64,000 nucleotides of DNA from an uncultured Bacteroidota bacterium (GCA_902536695.1 CACAYQ010000002.1:1-64000); one strand, 5' to 3'. Numbered from the stretch's first letter, positions 22,807 to 33,952 are shown. A program made the numbers and translations. The notes: a model not told the origin generated them from the letters alone.

Positions 22807-24096
22807 TCAAATGGAATCTTTACCAAGCAATAAAACTGGGTTTTCTAAATAATTCTTGAAGGAGTTTAGAAATGCAGATCCTACAGCACCATCTACAACT
22901 CGGTGATCGCAACTTAAGGTAGCTTTCATGACATTTCCTGGAACTACTTGACCATTTTTTACTACAGGAACTTGTTGAATTCCACCTACTGCTAAAATGC
23001 ATGAGTCTGGAGGATTAACAATAGCAGTAAATTCATCAATACCAAACATACCTAAGTTTGAGATGGTAAATGTGTTACCAGCCCAATCTTCAGGTTGTAG
23101 TTTTTTGTCTTTTGCTTTTTGTGCGAATTCCTTTACTTCGGCCCCAATTTGAGTCAACGGTTTTTCATCGGCAAATCGTACAACTGGAACAAGCAAACCC
23201 TCATCTACTGCAACAGCCACACCAATATGAACGTGTTCATTATATCTAATAAAATCCCCGTACCATGAGGCATTGACTTTTGGGTTTTCCTTGAGAGAAA
23301 CCGCTACAGCTTTTACCACTAAATCATTAAAAGAAACTTTTAATGGATTTATAGATTTATTTATTGAAGTTCTTACCTCCATGGCATTATCCATATGAAT
23401 GCTAACTGTCAAATAAAAATGTGGAGCTGAGAACTTACTTTCGGCAAGCCTTTGCGCAATAACCTTTCTCATTTGAGAAACAGGTTCATCAACAAAAGAT
23501 TCTACACCACTAAATGATACTTTTCCTTGAAAATTTTCAATATCTCTTTTGACAATTCTGCCGTCAGTACCAGTCCCCTTAATCAAATTCAAATTAAGAC
23601 CTCGCTCATCAGCCAATTTTTTAGCTAAAGGAGATGCCTTTACAATCCCATTAGAAACAGTAGTAGAAGGCGGAAAAGAAGTTGTGTTTGCTGTTTGATC
23701 TATAGAAAAAGATGGGGCAGGTTGAGGAGCTGGTTGACTCACTTCCACAGGTTTAACTTCTTCAGCTTTGGGTGGAATAATCTCGGTGTCAGATACCTCA
23801 TCTTTATTGGATTTTTGTGGCTCTTCGTCTTCTTTTAAAAGTGCTGTAACATCTTCATCTTTTTCTCCTAAAATAGCTAATATTGAATCAACTGGAGCAG
23901 TCTGACCTTTTTCCACACCAATGTGTAAAAGCACACCTTCTTGGAAGGATTCAAACTCCATGGTAGCTTTATCGGTTTCAATATCTGCTAATAAGTCACC
24001 ACTTTCAATGCTGTCACCAACACTTTTATGCCATTCTGCAACAACACCTTCAGTCATGGTGTCACTTAGTTTGGGCATCCTAACAATTTCGGCCAT
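22807..24096 (-). CDS. Pyruvate dehydrogenase complex dihydrolipoamide acetyltransferase (E2), single lipoyl domain
   Basis: Lipoyl motif IETDKATMEFESFQEG; E3/E1-binding domain ASPLAKKLADERGLNLNLIKGTGTDGRIVKRDI; catalytic SCDHRVVDGAVG. Confidence 0.95.
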   Translation of the reverse strand: MAEIVRMPKLSDTMTEGVVAEWHKSVGDSIESGDLLADIETDKATMEFESFQEGVLLHIGVEKGQTAPVDSILAILGEKDEDVTALLKEDEEPQKSNKDEVSDTEIIPPKAEEVKPVEVSQPAPQPAPSFSIDQTANTTSFPPSTTVSNGIVKASPLAKKLADERGLNLNLIKGTGTDGRIVKRDIENFQGKVSFSGVESFVDEPVSQMRKVIAQRLAESKFSAPHFYLTVSIHMDNAMEVRTSINKSINPLKVSFNDLVVKAVAVSLKENPKVNASWYGDFIRYNEHVHIGVAVAVDEGLLVPVVRFADEKPLTQIGAEVKEFAQKAKDKKLQPEDWAGNTFTISNLGMFGIDEFTAIVNPPDSCILAVGGIQQVPVVKNGQVVPGNVMKATLSCDHRVVDGAVGSAFLNSFKNYLENPVLLLGKDSI

Positions 24097-24106
24097 AAAT
24101 CAAATG

Positions 24107-25150
24107 TTATAAATATTCTTTAATATAAGGATAGTCTTTTTGAACATATACGTCTTCGTATAACTCGTGAGGTTCAAGGTCTGGAGATTCTTCAGCAAAT
24201 TTCACAGATTCCTCTACTATTTGTTTTACCTCGTTTTGAATCTCTTTAATTTCTTTTTCAGAAGCTAATTTATTGTCTTCTATAGTTTTTAGAACTTGAG
24301 AGATTGGATCTTTTTGCTTATAATCTTCTACTTCGTCTTTAGTTCTGTATTTTTGTGGATCAGACATGGAGTGTCCTTTGTATCTATATGTTCTTATATC
24401 AAGCAAAGTTGGACCATCACCCTTTCTTGCTCTATCGCAAGCATCTTTAATGGCATGATGCACATCTTCAACAGACATTCCATTTACTACATAAGAAGGC
24501 ATATGATAAGATTTTCCAATTTCACTCATGTCTTCTACATTAGTTGTTCTTTTTACAGAAGTCCCCATCGCGTAATTATTATTTTCAATAATAAAAACTA
24601 CTGGCAATTTCCACATCATGGCCATATTAAATGTCTCATGAAGTGCACCTTGTCTAGCTGCTCCGTCTCCAAATGAACAAAAGGTGACATTTTTGTTGCC
24701 TTTGTACTTGTCCGCAAATGCTATTCCGGCCCCCATAGGTATTTGAGCACCTACAATCCCATGTCCGCCCATAAGATTAACTTCTTTTTTAAACATATGC
24801 ATAGATCCACCTTTTCCTTTGGACATACCTGTCTTTTTTCCATAAAGCTCAGCTAACATATATTTAGGATGAATACCTAGCCCAATCGGATGAGCATGGT
24901 CTCTATAAGCTGTGATGTGTTTATCTTCTTTTTGGCATGCAGAAACTGTACCTGCAACAATGGCTTCTTGCCCTATATAAAGGTGACAAAATCCACCAAA
25001 CTTTTGTTGAATATACAGGTGACCAACGCGTTCTTCAACTTTTCTCATCACAAGCATATCTTTATACCATTTGATATACTGTTCTTTTGAAAAATCCAAC
25101 GAGTTTTTTTTCTTGGATTTTGTATTTTTTTCCATCGTTTGAATAGACAT
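24107..25150 (-). CDS. pdhA: Pyruvate dehydrogenase E1 component alpha subunit
   Basis: LYIGQEAIVAGT, HAHPIGLGI, GKGGSMHMF, GAGIAFADKYKGNKNVTFCSFGDGAARQGALHETFNMA, YRYKGHSMSDP. Confidence 0.95.
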   Translation of the reverse strand: MSIQTMEKNTKSKKKNSLDFSKEQYIKWYKDMLVMRKVEERVGHLYIQQKFGGFCHLYIGQEAIVAGTVSACQKEDKHITAYRDHAHPIGLGIHPKYMLAELYGKKTGMSKGKGGSMHMFKKEVNLMGGHGIVGAQIPMGAGIAFADKYKGNKNVTFCSFGDGAARQGALHETFNMAMMWKLPVVFIIENNNYAMGTSVKRTTNVEDMSEIGKSYHMPSYVVNGMSVEDVHHAIKDACDRARKGDGPTLLDIRTYRYKGHSMSDPQKYRTKDEVEDYKQKDPISQVLKTIEDNKLASEKEIKEIQNEVKQIVEESVKFAEESPDLEPHELYEDVYVQKDYPYIKEYL

Positions 25151-25210
25151 AATTTAAACTATTAAAACAAATATATATTAAAGTTATTTAAACTGTGGAA
25201 ATGTTGTGAA

Positions 25211-25699
25211 TTAATGACGCTTTAGCGCATCAGTTTTAAATGCAAGAGGCAATAAATCAGAGATACTATTCAGTTCATAAATTTCTCCAATCTCACCTTT
25301 TAAAAAGATAGGTATATCTGAGTTTTGATTTCTTTCATACTCTACCATGACCTGTCTACATGCTCCGCAAGGGGTAATGGGTTCTTTTATTATGGCATGA
25401 GTAGCTCTCACAGATACGGCCATTTTTTTAATAACCAAATCAGGAAAGTGAGCGCGACAATAATACAACAGAACTCGTTCTGCACACAATGAAGAAGGCA
25501 AAGCCATGTTTTCTTGATTATTAGCCGTCATGATTTCTCCATTTTCCAGCAAAGCGGACGCACCCACATTAAAACCAGAATAAATGGCATATGCTTTTTC
25601 GAGAATTTGATCAGAGGCCTCAATTAATTTTTGGTCTAATTCATTCAAATCTTTAACAGAATTGTAAATCTTATAGGAGAATGAAATTTTCTTAATCAT
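25211..25699 (-). CDS. cdd: Cytidine deaminase
   Basis: YSGFNVGASALLENGEI, CAERVLLYY, ITPCGACRQVMVEY zinc-binding motifs. Confidence 0.92.
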   Translation of the reverse strand: MIKKISFSYKIYNSVKDLNELDQKLIEASDQILEKAYAIYSGFNVGASALLENGEIMTANNQENMALPSSLCAERVLLYYCRAHFPDLVIKKMAVSVRATHAIIKEPITPCGACRQVMVEYERNQNSDIPIFLKGEIGEIYELNSISDLLPLAFKTDALKRH

Positions 25700-25727
25700 T
25701 TGCTATAAAGATAATAAATAGCTGATA

Positions 25728-26993
25728 TTACTCTGTAGAACCTGACTCAGTAGAACCAAGATTAAACTTAATAGAAAATCTTATAGTGTTTGCTAATGGG
25801 CTCTGTTGGGTTAAAGCGAGAATGTAAGATAAATCTAGCCCAATAACTTTGTATTTAATACCCGCTCCGAAAGAAATGAATTGTCTATTCCCTTTGGTAG
25901 GATGTTCGTAAAAATAACCTGCTCTTACAGCAAATAATTCAGAATACAAAAACTCAGCGCCTGCTGATAAATTCACTTCTCTTAACTCCTCTCTAAATCT
26001 AGAACCATTTTCTACCGTGTAAACGCCTCCATCATTTACTAAACTTCCAGGAGCATCTGTAAATGATCCAAACATACCCGTAGCCACTCCAACATTAGGA
26101 TCTCTGCCAGAGAGAATCATGTTGGGATTGTTAGGGTCATAAATGGGTGGGGTTGGGATTAATAATTTGTTTGCATCAATGGTAAATGTAAATTTGTTGT
26201 ATTCATCTAAATCCATTTTAAGAGCTGAACCAAGTCTAAGATTGGTTGGTATGAAATCTCTATCCGCATTTTCCGTGTAAGCCATTTTAGCTCCAATATT
26301 TGAAATATTTGCTCCAAATGCCAGAGTAGAAGGCATATCTCCAATATCAAAAGAATTGGATTGGTAATAAAATGATAAATCAGTGGATATGCTTTGCCCA
26401 GGTTTTGTACTTGCACCGGCAACCTGTGTTCCGCCCGTTAAATTTGAAAAAATATACCTAGCTGTCAAGCCAGCAGAAAAATTATCACTTAATTTTCTTG
26501 AGTAGGCTAAATCAACAGCAAATTCGTTTGGATTAAAATCACGAATGGTTTGACCATACACATCTGTAAATGTGATGCTTCCTAACGAGAAATACCTCAG
26601 CGACACACCAATACTTGAAAAACGATCTAATCTTTTATATCCTGAAAGATAGGCTAGGTTAATGTCATTAACAAGCGCTCTTAGCCAAGGTGAATATGAC
26701 AAACTATAACCCATGTCATTCATTTCATCAATAAAAACCAACTTGGCTGGATTCCAATGTACGGCATTAGCATCTGGACTAATTGCAACACCAGCATCTC
26801 CCATGGCACCTGATCTTGAGTCAGGAGAAATCAATAAAAAAGGAACTGCAGAAGTTATTGTGTTTATACCAGAACTTCCGTTTAACGTTTGAGTTGAAAT
26901 TTGCGCCCTTATATTGCTTACTAAAAAAAGTGCAACAAGCAGAATAGCTGATTGTATTTTATATCGATTTAAGTTTCCCATACCATTTATCAT
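25728..26993 (-). CDS. porV: Type IX secretion outer-membrane protein PorV
   Basis: FLLISPDSRSGAMGDAGVAISPDANAVHWNPAKL (PorV/PorQ family N-terminus), beta-barrel-like body, adjacent to porU. Confidence 0.92.
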   Translation of the reverse strand: MINGMGNLNRYKIQSAILLVALFLVSNIRAQISTQTLNGSSGINTITSAVPFLLISPDSRSGAMGDAGVAISPDANAVHWNPAKLVFIDEMNDMGYSLSYSPWLRALVNDINLAYLSGYKRLDRFSSIGVSLRYFSLGSITFTDVYGQTIRDFNPNEFAVDLAYSRKLSDNFSAGLTARYIFSNLTGGTQVAGASTKPGQSISTDLSFYYQSNSFDIGDMPSTLAFGANISNIGAKMAYTENADRDFIPTNLRLGSALKMDLDEYNKFTFTIDANKLLIPTPPIYDPNNPNMILSGRDPNVGVATGMFGSFTDAPGSLVNDGGVYTVENGSRFREELREVNLSAGAEFLYSELFAVRAGYFYEHPTKGNRQFISFGAGIKYKVIGLDLSYILALTQQSPLANTIRFSIKFNLGSTESGSTE

Positions 26994-27039
26994 AATTCAC
27001 TATAACGACAAATATATATAAATAGTATATAGTTTTTAA

Positions 27040-30000
27040 TTATTTCAAAAGGAACATCGTTTCTGTTTTAGACGAACTAAGCCCTTGTTCATTCGTAACC
27101 TCTAGTTTATATAAATAGACCCCTCTAGCCAATTGCTCACCAAAATCATCTAACCCATCCCATGAAATGCCGCTTGATCTAAAACCTTCATTGTGAATTC
27201 TCCTATTTATTGTCTTCACTGTTTTACCTGAAACATTATAGATATGAATGTCAACATCAAGATAGTTGCAATTTTGGTTGTGTTCAAAAAAGAAAGAAGT
27301 ATTTGTTGTAAATGGATTCGGGTAATTTAATACGTGATTAAGTTTTATCTCTGCATTATCAACAACAATAAAGTTGATATCTGATTTAGAAGAATTATTA
27401 TAATTATCCCAAACTTTTAATTCAATTTGATGTTCACCAGCAGATAAATCTGTTAATTCATAGAAAATCTTACCACTCTGATAAGAGTCTAAATCGGATT
27501 CATAATATTCATTTAAAACTATACTATTTGCATAATCAGCATCTAAAATGAGCTCAATATCATGACCAATTCCATTCCCCACTGTATTTATTCCGTTTGA
27601 GTCAAATATATGAGCAATCAACATGGGACTGTTGTTTGAAATACCACCAGATACAAAATTCATATCATTCATGTAAAGCTTAACATCTGGACCAACCTCA
27701 TCGCTTGTAGCATTGGTGTTGATACCTCCAATTATTAAATTCTCATCACTTCCATTTCCATCAATATGACCATTTTCAGCATAGAAACTGATTCTTGAAC
27801 TTCCAAAAGAATAATCAATATCCTTAGGAACTTTTAATCTAAAAGTAAATTGCCCATTAGTAACGGTAGACTTTCCCTTGTAAATCAGGTTTTTCCACAT
27901 TTGAAAGGGTGAAGCCGAAGATCCAGAGTTTGTACCCAACGTAGAAAAGGATGTTTTTTTATCGAATAATGAAATATTTACGACACCATCAAAAGTAGAA
28001 TATGGATGGTAATATTCATTTTCTATATGTCCATAAATTACTAATTCGTCCAATGCGCGAATCGTATCGGTACTCGTAGAATCTAAAACAACATGTATTT
28101 CTGGTAAAGCCAATTTTAATGCAGGGTCTCCAAGTAATGCAAATTTTCTATAATTCTGATCTGCACTAGTAATTGCAAACTTGTTTTTTGTGCCTTTATA
28201 GATGTCACCTAATGTTTGAGCTTTATAATTTACCAAGTCAAACACTGTATCATAGAAATACCTATTCAACCATTCGTTTGGAGTTGCATAAACCAATCTT
28301 GTTGTCGTATAAAGACCCACACCTCCTCCATTTGGGTTTAACAACACATATTCACCTGCAGATACACGATCATGGTCGTCAAACCTACCAAACTCGCAAG
28401 TGGCTGTCATAAACACCGGCATATTCGATAAATTAGACCAATTTTGAATAGTGGGTACCTTCAGTATTTGCTCATGGGCCCAACCTGTTTCACCTCCATG
28501 TCCAATGTAATTAACCAAAAGAGCACCATCATTTACTCTCTGATTGATAGCAAGCTCAGCATCAGGTATTCTTTCGCCTGTTGCGGAGGGTTGTTGAGCA
28601 TAGGCATCAGCATGAATTTTGATAATATTTTGAGTGGGTTTTGTTTGCTCAATTTTTGAAGCCATAATTTCTATGTCATTGAAATAGGCGTTTTGATCTT
28701 CATCATCGCTAACTAGAATTACTTTATTTCTCCAGTCACCTAAAATCCCATTGCTTGGATTGATATTACAATCGAGGGATGAATTTGTGGTGTCAATGGT
28801 TTGATATTGGATTATTTTTTTAATCATATCCATGGCCTCTTGCTCTGTAGACACGGTTAATCTTCCGATAGCAATATTCAATAAGTCTGTATTCCGCATA
28901 GATCCACCATCCGATAATATGGCAAAGAAATCATCCGTTGCAAAGGTGTTCACCTTGGAAAGGGATTCTTGAGACTCAAATACAGGTAACAAATTATTAC
29001 CGTGATCTAAAATATTTCTATTATCATACGTTCCGTCACCTATCAATACACAATATTTAGGAATCTGATTGGGGATTCCAGATCCACGAACATAAAACAT
29101 CCTTAAAAATTGTTTTAATGCAGTTGCATCTCTCATGCCTGAAGAAAATTCATTATAAATCTGTTGATCTGAAACGACATGAACGGATAGTCCTTCTTGT
29201 TCATGGAATGTTTTCAGCGTTGCAGCTGACTGAAAAAATTTACTGTTAGTTATTATAATTACATCAGCTGATGACAAACCATGTAAATTTTGACTTTCTA
29301 CCCTTTTCACAAATGTTGGATATGGAAATGAATTCCCTGATATAGCTATGTAATTTTTTAAACTATCTATCTCTTCTATAAAAAATAAGTTATTTCCATC
29401 TCGTTCAAAAGCTAGATTTTTTACATTATTTAAATCTGTTATGTCCCAAATCATTTGTACAGAATTGCTGTTTTGGAGATTAATTTTTGACCAAGCTGAA
29501 TTGTCACTAGATAGGCTAAAATCAAAAGAGGAATTATCTACAATTAGTTGCCTCTTACAATTAACTTCAATGTAGTCCAAGTAGCCTTTAGCAGAAGGTG
29601 AACCATTGTTATTATACGTTAAATCCATTTGATAATTGGAGTTTAAATTGTTAACGAATGGATATTCAACTACTGCTGCTCTTCCTGCATCGGACAAATA
29701 AGAACTACCTGATCCATTGATAGTAATCGTTCTATTTTGTCCAAATAAGGATAAGTTAAATGAAGCTGGAGTAGACGAAGATTTACTGACAACCCTAAGC
29801 TTCAACCAAGAAGAGTCGCTGAGGTTGCTAAATGGGAAATCATATGTGTATTGATTTGTTAAATCAAAAACATCACCCAACCAGATAGCACCGGATTTTA
29901 ACAGATTTATTTTATCTTCATTTATATATGCAAAATCCCAAAATTCATTAATCACCTGGGTGTAATTTTGATTTAGATTATTAATGCTATCTGTTGAGTT

Positions 30001-30837
30001 TGTAGCACCAGTGCCAATCCCTAAAAAGCAATAAGCGCTATCAGAATAAATATGATTAACGTGCCTGTACTTACCATTATTCATCTCTACTCTGTCACTA
30101 CCGCTATGATAAAAAAGGACATAATCTCCTGAAGAAAAATTTCCGTCATTACCATCATAAATATACAAGGTTCGTTGAATTAAGTCATCAGGTCTAAAAG
30201 TACCATTTTCTGTATTTAACAAACCTTGATTATTAGAGTATAAATGAAGTTGAGAAGAAGGCGTAGGACCATCAATAATACCATGATTAATTAAGTAAGA
30301 ATAATCAATTTTATACAGTCCACTTTGGGAAATACCAAGTTTGAACCAGTTCCATCCATTGGATAAAATAGATTGTGAGACGAACTCAGAAGATTTTTTT
30401 TTATTTGAAATAGGATGTGTTTTTTTAACTGATACATTAAATTTTGTTATTCTGTAATTTTTCCCATTTACTGATCTAATACATGAAAGTAAAAGTTGTG
30501 TCTTTTTAGCTTTATAGTTTTCCTCTTGATTACGAAAACTGATCTTGTAGTTTTCATCGTAATCTAATGAATTGGAGTTATTGGAAGTAAATTCCACTAA
30601 TTCTTCTTTAAATTCAAAACTTAGCACTTCATAAGAACCAAAGTCTAGTTCATTTTGAAAATACAATTGTTTTGTCGAATAATCTTGAAATCCCTTTTCA
30701 GGGTAAAATGTTAATTCTAAATTTAAATCATCAGTATGAGTTTTGTAATGAATTTCTGAGTTAATATGAATGACTCGCTGGGAAAAACTTGTGTTTATCC
30801 AAAATAAAATAATAATTACGGCTACACTCCTTCTCAT
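27040..30837 (-). CDS. porU: Type IX secretion sortase PorU (C25-like cysteine peptidase)
   Basis: 1265 aa; IPKYCVLIGDGTYDNRNIL, LLVNYIGHGGETGWAHEQIL (catalytic His region), PVFMTATCEFGRFDD (catalytic Cys region), C-terminal YPNPFTTNTSFFFEHNQ module. Confidence 0.93.
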   Translation of the reverse strand: MRRSVAVIIILFWINTSFSQRVIHINSEIHYKTHTDDLNLELTFYPEKGFQDYSTKQLYFQNELDFGSYEVLSFEFKEELVEFTSNNSNSLDYDENYKISFRNQEENYKAKKTQLLLSCIRSVNGKNYRITKFNVSVKKTHPISNKKKSSEFVSQSILSNGWNWFKLGISQSGLYKIDYSYLINHGIIDGPTPSSQLHLYSNNQGLLNTENGTFRPDDLIQRTLYIYDGNDGNFSSGDYVLFYHSGSDRVEMNNGKYRHVNHIYSDSAYCFLGIGTGATNSTDSINNLNQNYTQVINEFWDFAYINEDKINLLKSGAIWLGDVFDLTNQYTYDFPFSNLSDSSWLKLRVVSKSSSTPASFNLSLFGQNRTITINGSGSSYLSDAGRAAVVEYPFVNNLNSNYQMDLTYNNNGSPSAKGYLDYIEVNCKRQLIVDNSSFDFSLSSDNSAWSKINLQNSNSVQMIWDITDLNNVKNLAFERDGNNLFFIEEIDSLKNYIAISGNSFPYPTFVKRVESQNLHGLSSADVIIITNSKFFQSAATLKTFHEQEGLSVHVVSDQQIYNEFSSGMRDATALKQFLRMFYVRGSGIPNQIPKYCVLIGDGTYDNRNILDHGNNLLPVFESQESLSKVNTFATDDFFAILSDGGSMRNTDLLNIAIGRLTVSTEQEAMDMIKKIIQYQTIDTTNSSLDCNINPSNGILGDWRNKVILVSDDEDQNAYFNDIEIMASKIEQTKPTQNIIKIHADAYAQQPSATGERIPDAELAINQRVNDGALLVNYIGHGGETGWAHEQILKVPTIQNWSNLSNMPVFMTATCEFGRFDDHDRVSAGEYVLLNPNGGGVGLYTTTRLVYATPNEWLNRYFYDTVFDLVNYKAQTLGDIYKGTKNKFAITSADQNYRKFALLGDPALKLALPEIHVVLDSTSTDTIRALDELVIYGHIENEYYHPYSTFDGVVNISLFDKKTSFSTLGTNSGSSASPFQMWKNLIYKGKSTVTNGQFTFRLKVPKDIDYSFGSSRISFYAENGHIDGNGSDENLIIGGINTNATSDEVGPDVKLYMNDMNFVSGGISNNSPMLIAHIFDSNGINTVGNGIGHDIELILDADYANSIVLNEYYESDLDSYQSGKIFYELTDLSAGEHQIELKVWDNYNNSSKSDINFIVVDNAEIKLNHVLNYPNPFTTNTSFFFEHNQNCNYLDVDIHIYNVSGKTVKTINRRIHNEGFRSSGISWDGLDDFGEQLARGVYLYKLEVTNEQGLSSSKTETMFLLK

Positions 30838-30937
30838 CTACAATGATTATCTTTAGAACTCAAAATTATAATGATTATTGTAATACATCAAAAATGATTA
30901 AGTTGCGATAATTGATTTTTTGTATAATTGGAACTTA

Positions 30938-31939
30938 ATGAGAAAAATCATTTATAAAATACTCAATAATTTATGCTTAACATGTACTATCATTTTTACT
31001 TTGATATGTCTTAGCATAAGAGATGCATATTCTCAAGACGCTGAATTTACTCAGTTTTATGCGAGTCCCATATTTTTAAACCCGGCTTTTGCCGGAACTC
31101 ATATGTGCCCGAGACTTACTTTGAATCATAGAAATCAGTGGCCAGGTGTTCCAGCCACATTTATTACAAATGCATTTTCTTATGACCAACATGTAGACGG
31201 CCTTCATGGAGGTCTTGGACTAATGATTGTGAATGACCGAATGGCAAATTCTCTTCAAAATAACAGAGTTAGTGGTGTGTATTCTTACCAAATGAAATTA
31301 TCCAGAAAATTTTCTGTTAGGCTGGGGCTTGAAGCCGCGTTTTGGCAGAAAAAATTGGATTGGAATCAACTTACTTTTGGAGATATGATTGATCCTATAA
31401 GAGGTTTTGTTTACCAAACAGGTGATATTCCTAGAGGTGGTACAAGATCTGGATTAGATTTTTCTGCAGGATTTCTAGGCTTTAGCGAACAATTTTATTT
31501 TGGTTTTGCAGCTCATCACTTAAATGAACCAAACGAATCGCTATTAACAAACGAAACTAGTCCTTTACCTAGAAAATTCACAGGTCACATGGGCTTTCAT
31601 ATTCCTTGGTCTGGTAATGGTTCTGTATACAGGGAAACAGAAACTATTGTTTCTCCAAACATTTTATACAGAATGCAGGGAAGTGCTCAACAATTAAACA
31701 TGGGACTGTATGTTCAAAAAGGCCCATATGTAGGTGGAGTATGGTATAGAAACCAAGATGCTTTTATCATCTTGTTGGGTGTTGAAGTGGGATTAGTAAA
31801 GGTAGGTTACAGCTATGATGTAACCGTATCTGATTTATCAATGGCAACGTCTGGTTCTCACGAACTATCTTTACAGATTAATTTTGATTGTCAGCCTAAA
31901 AAGAGAACATACAGGACAATAAGTTGCCCTTCTTTCTAA
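30938..31939 (+). CDS. PorP/SprF family type IX secretion membrane protein
   Basis: QDAEFTQFYASPIFLNPAFAGTHMCPRLTLNHRNQWPG is diagnostic of the family; ATG at 30938 preferred to the TTG at 30920. Confidence 0.92.
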   Translation: MRKIIYKILNNLCLTCTIIFTLICLSIRDAYSQDAEFTQFYASPIFLNPAFAGTHMCPRLTLNHRNQWPGVPATFITNAFSYDQHVDGLHGGLGLMIVNDRMANSLQNNRVSGVYSYQMKLSRKFSVRLGLEAAFWQKKLDWNQLTFGDMIDPIRGFVYQTGDIPRGGTRSGLDFSAGFLGFSEQFYFGFAAHHLNEPNESLLTNETSPLPRKFTGHMGFHIPWSGNGSVYRETETIVSPNILYRMQGSAQQLNMGLYVQKGPYVGGVWYRNQDAFIILLGVEVGLVKVGYSYDVTVSDLSMATSGSHELSLQINFDCQPKKRTYRTISCPSF

Positions 31940-32007
31940 AAAATTACCTAAATTTGTAACTTATCGTTCGAAATTTTCGTTTAGAGCGACACTAAATAAT
32001 TTTAAAG

Positions 32008-33936
32008 ATGAAGAAGAGTATTTACATAATCGGGGTTTTTGTTATTGCTTTAATTACAAGTTGTACAGAATACGAAACCTCAAGTATTACTGGGTGGGAT
32101 TACAACAATCCGAAAAACGGAGGATTTCAAAAAGTACCCTATGCCGAGCAAGAAACAGGTCCAGGTTTAATTCTTGTAGAAGGTGGAACTTTCACCATGG
32201 GCAGAATCGAGCAGGATGTGACATATGAAAACCATAATGTTCCAAGGAGAGTTACCGTTTCTTCGTTTTATATGGACGAAACAGAAATATCAAACTTCCA
32301 TTGGTGTGAATACCTCTATTGGGTTGGAAGAACCTACATCGATTTTCCGATGATCTACAAAAAAGCTTTACCTGATACATTATGTTGGAGAGAGAAACTT
32401 GGATTCAATGAAAAATATGTAGAATATTACTTAAGACACCCTGCTTACAGAGATTATCCAGTTGTTGGTGTTTCTTGGAATCAAGCTAATGATTTCGCAG
32501 CTTGGAGAACAGATAGGGTAAATGAATATATCTTGATCAGAGAAGGAATCTTACTTATGAATCCCAACCAACAAAATGAACCATTTACAACAGACGCTTA
32601 TTTTGCAGGGCAATACGAGCAAGGTTTAAATCCTCAAGGTCAAATAGCTGATTTAGACCCTTCAAAGGGTGGTTATGATCCTACTACGGGGAAATTTAAG
32701 CCAAGAGATATGGCAACTAGAACTGTAAAGATGTCTGATGGAATCCTATTACCTAGATACAGGCTTCCGACCGAAGCAGAATGGGAGTTTGCTGCGTATG
32801 GTTTAATTGGTAATACCATTGACGAAAGAATTATTGAAAAAAGATTATATCCATGGGATGGCCATTGGGTAAGAAACCCACAGGAAAATTTTCAAGGAGA
32901 TATGCTTGCCAACTTCGTTAGAGGAAGAGGTGATTACATGGGTGTAGCCGGTCACCTGAATGACAACGCAGACATTACTGCTCCAATATATTCATACTGG
33001 CCAAATGATTATGGTCTTTATAACATGGCTGGAAACGTGAGTGAGTGGGTTAGTGATGTATACAGACCACTTAGTTCTGAAGACGTTGATGAGTTTAGAC
33101 CCTACAGAGGTAATGTTTTCAAAACAAAAACACTAAATGCCTCTGGCTCTATAGATGAAAAATACGATGCAACTATATATGATATTTACGGAATAGAGCA
33201 ATATCTCGTAGAATTCAGAGCAGAAAGACAGGGTAAAGCAGAAAGAAAGTATGGTTATTCACCTAAAAACATGTTGGATTCTGTAGAAACTGAACTGTTA
33301 AATACGGTAGATCAATATGTTCAAGATGCGAAAAAGCTTTTAGAAGACAAACAGATTATAGAAGCATCTGTCAAAATACAAGAAATCTTCGATAATGTTT
33401 TCGAGGATTTTGAAATGCAAGTTGAACAAGATGTAAGTCTAGCTGGTTATTCAATTCAAATAAGTCCTATGTTGAGGGTCGGAATGGCTAATTACATTGT
33501 AAATACACCAGGAAATGTCAAAATGAGAAACGTTACTGCTGAAGAAAATATGAAAAGAAGTAACTACAGGATTGCAGATAACATAGATTATTTGGATGGA
33601 GATTTAAAATCTTCAAGGTGGCATCCTGGTGATCCAGACTACAATGAACCAATCATTAATGAATTTAACGCTGGAACCAAAAATGAAGATTTTGCGATGT
33701 ATCAAAGAGGCCCTGAACAAGCATTAGGTGGAATTAAAAACCCTGCTGGAGCCCCAACCACTTTGATTTCTGATAAGTCAAGAGTTTTTAAAGGCGCTTC
33801 ATGGAGAGATCGAGCCTATTACCTAAATCCAGGAACTAGAAGATTCCTAGAAGAAGATAGATCACTATCGACCATCGGTTTTAGATGTGCAATGGACAGA
33901 ATAGGTAGTCCAACTGGAATTGGGGTTTTCAAATAA
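32008..33936 (+). CDS. gldJ: Gliding motility lipoprotein GldJ (formylglycine-generating/SUMF1 fold)
   Basis: Lipoprotein signal ...ALITSC; GGTFTMGRIEQDVTYENHNVPRRVTVSSFYMDETEISNFHWCEYLYWV; GNVSEWVSDVY; next to porU/porV. Confidence 0.9.
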   Translation: MKKSIYIIGVFVIALITSCTEYETSSITGWDYNNPKNGGFQKVPYAEQETGPGLILVEGGTFTMGRIEQDVTYENHNVPRRVTVSSFYMDETEISNFHWCEYLYWVGRTYIDFPMIYKKALPDTLCWREKLGFNEKYVEYYLRHPAYRDYPVVGVSWNQANDFAAWRTDRVNEYILIREGILLMNPNQQNEPFTTDAYFAGQYEQGLNPQGQIADLDPSKGGYDPTTGKFKPRDMATRTVKMSDGILLPRYRLPTEAEWEFAAYGLIGNTIDERIIEKRLYPWDGHWVRNPQENFQGDMLANFVRGRGDYMGVAGHLNDNADITAPIYSYWPNDYGLYNMAGNVSEWVSDVYRPLSSEDVDEFRPYRGNVFKTKTLNASGSIDEKYDATIYDIYGIEQYLVEFRAERQGKAERKYGYSPKNMLDSVETELLNTVDQYVQDAKKLLEDKQIIEASVKIQEIFDNVFEDFEMQVEQDVSLAGYSIQISPMLRVGMANYIVNTPGNVKMRNVTAEENMKRSNYRIADNIDYLDGDLKSSRWHPGDPDYNEPIINEFNAGTKNEDFAMYQRGPEQALGGIKNPAGAPTTLISDKSRVFKGASWRDRAYYLNPGTRRFLEEDRSLSTIGFRCAMDRIGSPTGIGVFK

Positions 33937-33952
33937 CTCTTTAAAAAAGATC

